64,000 nt of DNA from Owenia fusiformis (taxonomy: Eukaryota; Annelida; Polychaeta; Sabellida; Oweniidae), in assembly GCA_903813345.2 (NCBI GenBank), contig CAIIXF020000005.1:38443375-38507374 (forward strand), read 5' to 3'. Shown here one piece after another: positions 12,801-24,800 of this stretch. Every line of letters begins with the position of its first letter. Positions within the stretch are counted from its first letter, which is position 1. Under the pieces are notes generated by a model, which was not told the origin of the DNA, made no database searches, and saw only the letters and a program-made list of their open reading frames with translations. The translations under genes and the position numbers were made by a program.

Positions 12801-15800
12801 TCCTTTTGTTTTCAGTGAGCAGAAAGCAACAATTGAATGCGCTCTTGGGGCGACAACAGAATGTACTGGGGGTACCCAGGACAAGGTGAATGCCAGTTTG
12901 GGTTTTGTTGTAGATATCATATCTACATGTTGTGAGACACTCGTCACAACTACACCAGCTCCTACAACTACACCTACCACCACGCCAACTGTGCCCACAA
13001 CAGGTAACAATAGCGTCGAAAAGAAGTATTTAGATGGTGGTTATGCATACACCCATATACCCCCTTATCAGTGTTATGTAATATGTTTGCAAATGGCTGT
13101 GAGACTAAATGTACTATTTGGAATGAATACTAATCTACTATTTTTGATCTTAATTATGAGTATTTGTTTATCAATTTATATTTATTCTTCAAGATATATT
13201 GTACCAGATGAATGCCCCTTGGTGTTATGGTCCTGGATTGTGATCATAGAACTTGAATGGTGAAGGGGGGTATAAGACATTGTTGCTTTTCACGTTGGAT
13301 TATGATTTGGGATAGTTGGGATTTGTTTTCCTAATGACTGGTGTACACCTAGATGTTTTCTTTATTTACTGTGTTCAGTAACAATTTTTGGTCCTTTCCC
13401 TTTTGCACTTGTGTGCACAATTTTATGTGATTTTAATAAATAAAAAAACAAATTTAAAAAAGAGAACAAAAACGAGTGAGAAGGCAGTAATCATCAATCG
13501 ACCATTAAAGGGGGCTTCATGGCAAGAAGATACAAACGCTAATAGTATTCTTCCATTATAGTTCCACCAAACTGCAAGGTCCTTGAGGCATTGAGCTGCG
13601 TGTCTAATCACAACCAAATAATTCTGTCTGAGATTCTCAAGAAGGAAGATGGAAATTGGACATATGTGTGTGGGTAAGTACATACGATGAAAGAAAATAG
13701 GCGAAACAAATTTAAATTAACGAGACAAAATTTTGTTAAATGGGAAATGATGCACTGGTTTTCATAAAATAGACTTAATTTTTACATGTCAATTGTAATA
13801 ATGAATGAAGTTTTAGTTTATTTATTTTGTAAAAATACTAAATTCCAGTGTTCTCACAACAGACACATTAAAATGTGTTGAGGAAAATACGGCTGAGTGT
13901 CCAGATTTCATTGTTGAAAGAGTGAATTCAACTTTAGATTACAACTTTGAATTAATAGGAAATAGATGTGACCCCACAACTCCTGCACCACCAACTACAA
14001 GTGTGAGTAGAACCGCGTTCCTTTCAATGTGGAAACATGTGCTTTTAATTTTAGTTTTCCTTTTGGACTTTCGATTTGTAGCTGACTGCATAGTGTGTGT
14101 TTCTGTTTTTGAGTTTCATTGATATTTCTCTGGTACGGAAAAGTGTTATTTTGGTCTTGTTCTTTTTGCATGTGTGCTTGATTCAAAAGTGTCAGAATCA
14201 GATTCATCATATTCAATTTCAACCTTATGTGATGATGTTATTCTAGACAACCACGACCACACTGGCTCCAACTACACCAACCACTCTGGCACCAGATTGC
14301 AAGGTAGACGTTGCCAGTAGATGCCTGGTAGATATAAGTCAACGAATCATCGCAGAAATAATCTCACCAGAGAATCAAACAGCAGTATGTGGGTAAGAAG
14401 AAATTGGCAATAGAATTACATTTCTGAAGTTAAGTGGCAAAACAACTTTATTATATCGAATGACGTTAACAATTATCCTTTGGGAACTTGCCTTCAAATA
14501 CACCGATCTTCAAGCAGTATTTCATTTCCTTTGCTGACTGGACGGTAATATTGTTTGGTGTTGCTGTAACAAACTCTATGGTTATTACAATTTAGTCGCG
14601 GTGTGAGTTGAAAAATTAACCAATTGGCTTCTACACGTATGGGCAATAAAGAAAAATGGTTATTTGTTATAAATCAACCTGAAGAACATACTCAATACTA
14701 TTTCATGTATGTTTACAGTATGAGGGAGACCACTGTTAAATGTGTCATGGATGCAGTGGTTGGTTGTCACCCCGACTGGCAAGCAAGGTTTAATTTAACT
14801 CTGGAGGCAACATTGGTGCAGATTGAAGATTGTGAATCACGTAAGTAAATGCGTCCTTCTGCTGATATTCAAAGTACTTATGTGATAGTTCATTGTTAAG
14901 GTAGTTCCAAAGGAGTTGGACCTGTCAATGTTTAGTTGCGTAAGTTTGACCTGTCAACGTTTAGTTTCTTGAGTTAAATAGACCTATCAATGTTTAGTTG
15001 CATGAGTTGGTCCTGTCAATGTTTAGTTGCATGAGTTCAACCTGCAAATATTTAGTTGCATGAGTTGGACATGTCTATGTTTAGTTGCATGAGTTGGACC
15101 TGTCAATGTTTAGTTGCATGAGTTGCCAATGTTTATTTGCATGAGTTAGACCTCTTATTGTATATTTGTAGCAACCCCTCCACCAACACAGCCACCTTGT
15201 CCCACCCAACCACCAACATGTAACACTACAGCTGGCATTAGCTGTGTGCTTGAGTTCAATAATAGGATCATTAATGTAATTGGAGGACCAGATGAAAATC
15301 TTAGACAAGTTTGCAGGTAATGAGTAATTCATGAATTTAAAACATATAAGGGTTTTGTAATAGGAGGTTTTGGATATGGGTTATGCTACCTATTGAGAAA
15401 TATTGATATCTTAATGATATAAAGTAAACTTAACACTGAAGACCTGCATTGCAAAGAAAACTTTAAATTTTTGCAGTGAACGTGAAACCGCAATGAAATG
15501 TGTGATGGAAACATCGGTTGATTGTGGAGACTGCTTCTGTGGACGTCTGAATACCAGCTTGGACTTTGTTTTCCGTCAAGTACAGCGTTGTTGTGAGACA
15601 GTAGAAGTAACAACCACAAAAGCACCTACTACCACCTCCACACAAACTCCAACAACAACTGAAGCCTCAACAACAAAAGCCCCTACAACAAAAGTCCCAA
15701 CAACAACTGTAACCCAAACAACAAAAGCCACAACTACACAGGCTCCAACTACTACCCCAACAACACCTTCTCCTACTACAACAACAACTACTAGGGTTCC

Positions 15801-18800
15801 TACCACCACTGCTTCACAGTGTAGATACGCTGAGGCAATTGCATGTGTTGACTACCTGAAGGGTATTATTGAGAATGGATCAGACAAGGAAACAATCTGC
15901 GGGTATGTTAAAGTGATGGAAACATGGACAATTATAGATATAAGTGGATTGGAAATCAAGTATGTAAGGGGATAATCTGAAAAAGAAATTAAAGTTAAAA
16001 TCACACAAAATCAATCGTATTAATAAATTGGAAATTTATGGAAATGATGTATCAGCCACCTACAGAGTGGTCCAAAAGTGGAACTTAACTTTTAGTTGTA
16101 TAGTTTTTCATTTCATATTTTTTATTATTTTAGAACAATAGAAGCAACACGGGAATGTATTACCAACAAGACATTTGCCTGTGATCAAAACTTGATAGAT
16201 CAGGCATGGGATTATTTCAATTCTGTTGTTACATTGGAAGTCAGGCAACAATGCTATGTGAAGGTATGTCATGTAACTCTATCTATAATATTTGAATCTT
16301 AGAAAAACACTTAGACAGGTAATAAAATAGTCTGATTTTGCAAGACGACAAGTTATCTACCCCTTGTTTCTTTGGAATGCTCAAAACAAAATCATTAATG
16401 ATTCTCCCTTCTTTGGCATTCTGCTGTATTCATTGCTTTATTTTTACTCTAGATAAACTGTACGGATATCATAGAGATTATTGAAGGAGGTGGTCCTAAA
16501 TACCTGGGAGTGGATATTAGAACATCTCCAACACAGATATGCAGAGACAATGACCTAGACGATGACTGTGGCGTCTCTATTACATTTGACCTGGAGTTAG
16601 GAGTACAACCAGCGTATGTGAAGAGTGCCCAAATGAGATGCACTATTTTTAATATTTTCTCTATGGAACCTATTTAAATCCCTTCTTTGAAATACACATA
16701 GTGATACTAAATGTAGATGCCAAGCAGTCATGCAAGCGAGAGACAATTTTGACCTCATTTCCCCATGTACATATTGTGAATATATTCTGATCAGTCTCTT
16801 GATTTTAGGTGCCGTAAGAAGCACAAGAAGAACAAGAGGACCACCATCATATCCCAGGCAGTGTTTGGAGATCACACATATGCAGAGGATGACACAACAT
16901 GCGGCATAAATGTACAAGACTCAACGTGGCAACAACATAACAGAATTCCAATTTATGCAAAACTAGACAATAGGTACTATGATTTTACTATTTAACAAAA
17001 ATAATGCTATTAATATATATTCCAATGAAAGCAAATGATTTAACTGTAGCCTGGCATAGACTGTCACAACATTTTTAAAAATATTCATATGATACATGGT
17101 ATTGAAACATTTCCTTTTAAATAACACTGACAATGTATTTTTCATTTAGACGTGATGGTCATCGGATAAGGGAACTGACAATTGGAATGAGTATTGTGCA
17201 AGACACTAGAGAATCAGAGTACATTGATCTAGAGACGTGCGAAGTGAGTATAGTGAACACAAGTGTTTGAATATTCCCATTCCCAAAAAAACAATTTTTT
17301 ATTACAATGTTTACATTTATAGTATTGTTTTAGATTCACAACAGAGATGAAGCAGACTATCGAAAATGTGAGACAGACAACGGTAGAGACATGTACTCCA
17401 TGCCTCTTATCATTATCCCCTCAGTGCCCATTGTAATATGTGAACGTTTATAAAAACATTACGTACAGCTCTCAGACATCAACGTCTGCAACAAAGGAAC
17501 ACACCTTGACCAAGTGTTTGGTGTTACTAGTATGTGCTGTTGCTGTATCATGTCCATGTAAACCATGGACCATCTTGGTGAAATGAATGTTTTTTGTTTC
17601 TATCGAATAGGCATATATAGTTCTCCCTTTTATGGAAATTACTTGCCTGATGAGTATAATGGTACAAGTAAACAGAAACATTTATAAGGTCCCTAAAAGT
17701 ACCAACTGAGTGGTGGGGACAGTAACCACTTTGGTTCATAGTATACATTCATGTACAAGTTCCCAAAAAGTGTAGGTTAATTTTGGTATTACTCTAATTA
17801 TGGAACTGATATATTTAGGTGCATATTGAAGACAGAGATCGCAGAGGATTCTGTAAAACTGTTAATGATCCGTACTTGACATCATTTGATGAGTGGTAAG
17901 GGGAGAGATTACAAAGATGTTATTTTCTTTAGGTGTTAGTTTTACTTGCTTTCAATGTGTTGTAGGATATATACTTGTCTTGTAGAAATCCAGTAGATAA
18001 GGGAGACTTGGAGCAGATATAAGGATTTGCGAAATTATATAGTAGCTACCATATAAGGATGTATCATAACTATCTTTTCTAACGTCTTTTACATTTCATT
18101 GCATCATATTTATTGTATTACTTATTTTTCAAAGCTGCTTCCACTCTCTGTGTAATTGTATTTTTCTTTTTATTATTTATTCAGATAATTAAGTAATTAC
18201 CATATACTTTCAAGTTCCAGCCCTCAGTCTTGCTTATTCGGTGTTTTCATTTATATCACCTTTTACACCTGTATAGTTTTTCACTTGTTTATAATCTCTT
18301 GACGTGATGAAGATATGCACAGTTTATTCCACACTTTAATCATGTGCAACTCTGTTAGTTACGGTGCTGTGTCTCGTCTAAACTGGTTGTGAGGTTGATC
18401 TACATGTTAAGGGAGCTTGTGTGGGAATGTGTAGAAATATGGTCCTCATGGATTAGTTGTCCCCTTTATGGTAATTACCGCATGACACAAAAAATGACAC
18501 ACACACAAATATTGTTTCATAACTATTTTGTCTAAAGAATGTCTGACTTGTTTTCCCCATATTAAGCTATACTCCATTTTGCAACTCCACAAGAAGTTTA
18601 AGATGACTAGCTCACCTAGATGCACATTTATGAGCGTTACAAAATGTGTCGTCTATTTCTTTGCTGGCACAACTGGATCTTACACAAAAAATGACACCCA
18701 CCTGTTGTAACATAATTTTGGAAATAAAACATAATAATTTTATCAACGACAACCACATTATTTTGTGTTAAAGTGAATGGACTTCATTTCCCTGAAAGTA

Positions 18801-21800
18801 CAAGCCGAAATCATTAGTATTTACCTAAATAAAAGATATGTTACAAAAGCTAGGTCACATTTTTTGTGTAGAATACATGTGTACCTGCAAAGGAATGGAC
18901 AACATTTAGAAAAAATGTTATAACGCTCATAAAATTCGAGCTACACCTCTGACCTTTCTCGAGGTGCTTTCGCATTATGTCTACTTTAAATGTGCCAAAG
19001 GGCAAGTCTATATGTTAATAGACAAACAAGTTATGCAACGTAAGGTGGGTGTAATTTTTTGTGTCACCCTGTGACACAAAAAGATTCCTAGAAATACCAA
19101 TTGAGTGGGGCCAGTAAACCATTTGGTTCATATTATACATTCACGTTCAAGTTCTCAAAAAGTGTAGGTAAATTGGGGTGTTACTCTAATTTGTGCAATT
19201 GATATACTTAGGTACATATTGAAGACAGAGATCGCAGAGGATTCTGTAAAAGTGTTAATGATCCACATTTGAGAACATTTGATGAGTGGTAAGGGGAATG
19301 GGTTATAAAAATGTTACTTTCTTTTAGTGTTAGTTTTACTTGCTTTCGATGTGTTGGAGGATATATACATTTCTTGTAGAAATCCAGTAGATAAGGGAGA
19401 TTTGGAGCAGATATGAGGATTTGCGAAGTTAAATAGTTAATTGTATATAAGGATGTGTAATACCTTTAAGTTTTCTAAAGGCTTCCCGAGGGTGGTACTA
19501 TGTGTCACTATGTGTCGTTTCAGATACTCACCAAAAATTGATTAAAAATGGGGATTATGGCAACACAATAAATTGGCTATAATTTTAACAATCATTAGCG
19601 AATCATAATCCCTGTTTCTACATCAAATTTAATAGAAATGACATACTTGATCTCACAATTAGTATTTAACAACTGTGAAATTTTGTACGGTATGGCACAA
19701 TCCTATGTACTCTAAACTATTTAACTCCTTTAAACTGCATCATTGAAAGTTACACTCCTTGCCTAATAGTCTTAATAGCCTTTGTATTATTTTCATTACA
19801 TCATTTTCATTTCATTACTTATTTCCAAAGCTGCTTATGTCTATGTAATTGTATTTTTCTTACAATTAGTTATTCAAATAAATAAGTAATTACCATGTAT
19901 TTTCTCTATAACAGCCCTTAGTCTTGCTTATTCTGTGTTTTCATTTTATACCACCTTTTATACTTGTATGTTTTCCCATTTGTATTAAGTTCTCATTATG
20001 ATAATGCTTGTCTGTTATTTAAGCTGTGTTGTCTTTTGCTTTATTAGATAAACATAAGAGACAGGTGGGAAAGACAGTGTAAATCAGTGAATGATCCTCA
20101 TTTGTTCACATTTGATAGCTGGTGAGTCAAGAGAATAAACATCTGGGCATATGAACTCAGACAAAGTCAGCACCATTTACAATACTAGCTAGATATATTC
20201 CTTTAGTAGTAATATATGTCTAATAATATATGTAATATAAGTCCATCACCTACTTGCCAAAACTGTTGCTTATCTATCATGGTTTAATCCAATTTCGTAT
20301 CGTTTAAAATTAGAAATAACATTCTTGTGTCACCCTATGTTACATAATTTTTCTTCACATTTCATTACTTTAATGTTTTTACGATTTTATTACAAAATGT
20401 ATTTTATGTATGATTTTTAATTTTGCTCCCTCTTCAAAGCATTATCATAATCATTATTTTAGGAATTATGAAAATCACTTCGAAGGACATTTTGTTTTGT
20501 ACAAACACAAGACCCAACCATTTGAAGTACAGGTGATATATCAACGATGCTACCAGGCCCATGCTACATGTAACTGTGGGGCAGCTGTTAAAGCTGGAGA
20601 CTCTGTATTTGTAGTTGATAGGTAAGACATCAACTATTTCTATGTGCCTTCAAATTAGACTATATTTTACTTTGGTAGAGATATCCATGGTAACCCATAA
20701 TTAGTAATGAATACCAGTATAAATCAAGCTACAATTTTTTATTCAGATGTGAACGCAATATGCTGGATCAACCCATATTTGGACGTGCACAAGGAAGATG
20801 GCACAATCCCCCAATGAAGACATTTGCATATGTCTGGGACGATGAATTCACTCCTGGAGTTAGCATCCTCAGTAAGAGTGGAGGAAAGAAATATATTGTA
20901 AGTTACCAGTGTATGACTGAACAAACTGAATGAACAAAAGTTTCAGACGATAGAAACTGTGACCCATGAAAGTAAAAATAGTTAACGATCACAAAATAAT
21001 AGTGCTTAACCAAAGCACCATTTGATACTGTAATATTTACATAATAAATGCATAGCCAATGAGATTACCATATACCAATGATGTTCAAATGACTGGCTTT
21101 ATTCTAGGTATACCTGCCAACTGGTACAAAGATCACAATTGAACAGTCATATGGCCACTTCATAAATGTTTATGTAACTGGTGGAGCTGGGGATTATGAC
21201 AATACAGTTGGTATGTAACATTTTCTCTTTAATTATTCCAGATTGAATATTAATCATGTATTTTAATTTGATGAAACTTAAATTTATTTTCTGAATTATT
21301 TATCTGATCAAATATTGAAGTTGCTGAAGATTTAAATGCAGAAATGTCCAGATTCATTGAAATTGAAAAAGGTTGTCAGATGACCTTTGAAACTATTGGG
21401 CCTTTTTTAAAAAAGGCATAACATATAAACAAAAAGTATTGTTAAATGTAACATCATCCTCCAATCACAGGGCTTCAAAATCCAGAATATATTCTTTCTT
21501 TTTACCCCCTGCGATAAGCAGTTACCATTTCCCCGACTTAGAACTCACAGTCTGATTGGCTGTTGCAACACTGCGACAGAAATCATGTATTAGTCATTGC
21601 GCATAAATAGATCACATGATTCAGTTAAATCGGTTAAATCGGTTCCAAATTGGTTATAGCAGGGGGAAGAAGGAGGTACGGATTCTGAACACCTGCTTAG
21701 GAGCATGATGTAACATCAGCTCCCTGTCTATTCCATATGTGTTAGTTGAACTATGATTGAAGTATTTTAATGGCCTGTGGTTATAAATTGATAAAAATGA

Positions 21801-24800
21801 TAATGCAGCATAATCCCTTTTTAAAAATGTTGAACTAACTTTATGTATTTACATGTATCTTAACTAACATAAGCATTCTTATTTAACCGTATCATGCATG
21901 GCTATTTTTACTCTAACCAACTTAATGCATGATCATTTTGTACTAACATTACAAACTATGCAAAACAATGAATATGTTCCGGATCCTATTAACACATTGC
22001 TTTGACTAACCTATGCATGGCTTCTTGTATGAAAACATAGGTCTTTGTGGAACATTCAATGGAAATCAACGAGATGACTACACGATGCGTGACGGCTCCA
22101 TATATACAGGTTGGGGCAGTGGACGTGGTGGCCAACCAAAGCCTTTCAATAACGAGTGGAGGTAATGGAATATATGTGAGCCACCTCACTTTGAAATAAC
22201 CCAAGGTCCTTCCAGACATTAATGTCCTATAAACATCTGGGGGTTTGGCTCACCCATTGTTCCAGCATATGCCTCAAATTAATTTGATTTCATGTCCATG
22301 ACCGAATAAAGCCTGAATTACATGTACTAGGGAAATTCAAAAAATTGGCTTATATGGTCTGTAAGATAGTTGAATACTAACATACACATCTAACATTACA
22401 TACTAATACAGCACTAACCAAATATACACTAACTAAATGTACCGGTATATACATTGATCAAATATATACACTTGACAAATGTATACACTAACCTGATGTA
22501 TATGTATATACACTTACCAAATGTATATAAATTATCCAAATGTATATAAATTATCCAAATGTATATACACTTACCAAATGTATATAAATTATCCAAATGT
22601 ATATACACTAACCAAATGTTTATAAATTATCCAAATGTATATACACTAACCAAATGTATATACACTAACCAAATGTACCACTAACCAAATATATAAACTA
22701 ACCAAACTGTATTTGCACTAACCAAAATAGAAACTAACAAAATGAATACACTGATACTAACAAAAAAGTAAAATGACCGGTATATGAATATGTGACACAA
22801 TTCTAGGCCTGTGTGGTACATTTGATCGTAACAATTCAAATGAACTTACCATGCGTAATGGTACAGTATATACTGGGGAGGGACAGCAGAAGAAAGGTTC
22901 ACCGAAAGGATTTTTACATAGCTGGAGGTACTGGATAGACACCTAAAATATATATTAAAAATCCCTAAAATACATAGAAAGCCAGATATGGAGATGAGTT
23001 CCTTCAGTTTTTAATAAAATATGTAAATACAGTGTCACAGTGCAGAAGAATATAAAAAAAGAACTTTTTATCAGATAAAATGTAACATAAGCAACCATAA
23101 CTTCTGACAAAAACACAAAAATATTTTTCTCTTTTGGTTCTATAGCTGTTAGTTACAACAAAAATAATTGAAAAGTAAATGTTTTTAGCATAACTTAGTA
23201 TTATGAATGATCTGATACTTACTCGTACATTACGGCAGGAACACTTTATGAGCCTCCTATTTCAGAGTACCTGAAGCCGAGAGGATATTTGGAGGTGTGG
23301 CCAAGACAGGCTGGCGTCCACCAATGGTGTGTGAGTGCCATGAACTGGAGGATAACAACCCTTGTGGATATGACTACCTCAATGAGCACTGCGACCAGAT
23401 AGAGAGAGGTAAAATAACTGTACATGCATACATTTCAATAAAATACCAATATAAGCTGAAGTAAGTTTTTAAACATCTTCTGATCCATTAAATAAGTTCA
23501 ATCTTAATCAATGCAACGCTATATACAGTAGAAGTAAAGTATGGGCTCTGTCCCATACTTTACTTTAGTTATTGTGAAAATGTACATTCTTTGATGTCGC
23601 AGTTGTTTCCTCAATGGGGTTCAATAGGGTAATATGAGGCTTAATATCAACATACCATATATTGTTATTGTCCATTTTTTCAATTAATAACACAGAAGAT
23701 TAAGTAATGTTCCTCTATCTACTTACCAGGTACAAAAGACATCACTGACAGACTACCCATTGTGAACATGGAAGACTTCCAGGGCGACGACGTAGAGCAA
23801 GTGCCAGAGCAGATGCCTGTGATGATGAGGATGCGGGTACGGAGACAAGCAGTGGATTATAACTCCACAGACTGGGAGGGACCAATCAACATTGATGAGA
23901 CATACGACCCAGAGGTTAGTGATAAAATACCAATGAATAAACCTTCTAGGTTAATCTCATTGTGGGGTATTGAAACAATGACAACTTGAGGAAAACGCAA
24001 AACTTCCATTAGAGGATGAGAGGAAACATTCCCCTTGATTTTTGTCACAAACTATTGTAAAATTATCTCAAGAAATTGTGAGAGACACTTTTCTCTCATT
24101 CAAAATTGTAAATAAAATATTAACAATGTAACAATATACCATAAAAAGCAAAGTATATAATGTCAGGTACAAGTTAAGCGTTTTTAATTTAATATAATGT
24201 CCAAGTAGATTGTAACAATGAATGAAACTAAAACCAACATAAACATGTTTCAGAACTCAACATGGGGACCAGAATGGGATGAGCAAGAGGCCCAAGTATT
24301 CTGTGAGAAGTACCTAACTGAGGAGTCTGAGTCCGGCAAGAAGTGTTACGAATTAATAGAGAATGTGCAGTTAGCCAATGACCTTGCTGGATGTATTTCA
24401 GATATCAAGGTACAATTTTAAATCTACCCCATCAGGATCTTCTGGATTAAGAGAACTTTCATGTGAACATGAAGAAGTATGGTCCTCTAGGGATTAGTGG
24501 TTTCCTGCATAGTACATGCATTTACTTTCCCAAATTGAGTATTCATGGTCCTGGAAAAGCCAATTCAGCCTGAGGGTCATAAAATTACTCATTCAAGTAC
24601 ATCACATATTCTCTTAAAAATGTGTTCAGCACAACCTCCCTAATATAGATAATAATATTATATCCATGTGTATAAAACTCCTTTAGTTTTGTGCAGATAC
24701 TTAGAACTTTCACCCAATTAAAATGTTATGAAATTGAATGAAATGGGACTAATCCCCATGGGTCACCATGGAATAATATATCTGAACATGATCAGCCTGA

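Larger units (their letters stand above)
17690..19985 (+). repeat. Segmental duplication carrying exons 29a and 29b
   Basis: The segment 17690-18290 recurs at about 19083-19985. Matching stretches include the pre-exon block (aagttcccaaaaagtgtagg vs aagttctcaaaaagtgtagg), the exon, the post-exon block aatccagtagataagggaga, and the end block with cagtcttgcttattcggtgt vs tagtcttgcttattctgtgt. The second copy is longer. 18300-19075 lies between them and has inverted pieces with aca(a)aaaaatgacac, perhaps a small DNA element. Confidence 0.75.

Noticed and set aside
18480-19080. Autonomous transposon between exons 29a and 29b
   Set aside because: Some inverted similarity of tgacacaaaaaatgacac-type words exists, but I could not define ends, target duplication or coding sequence.
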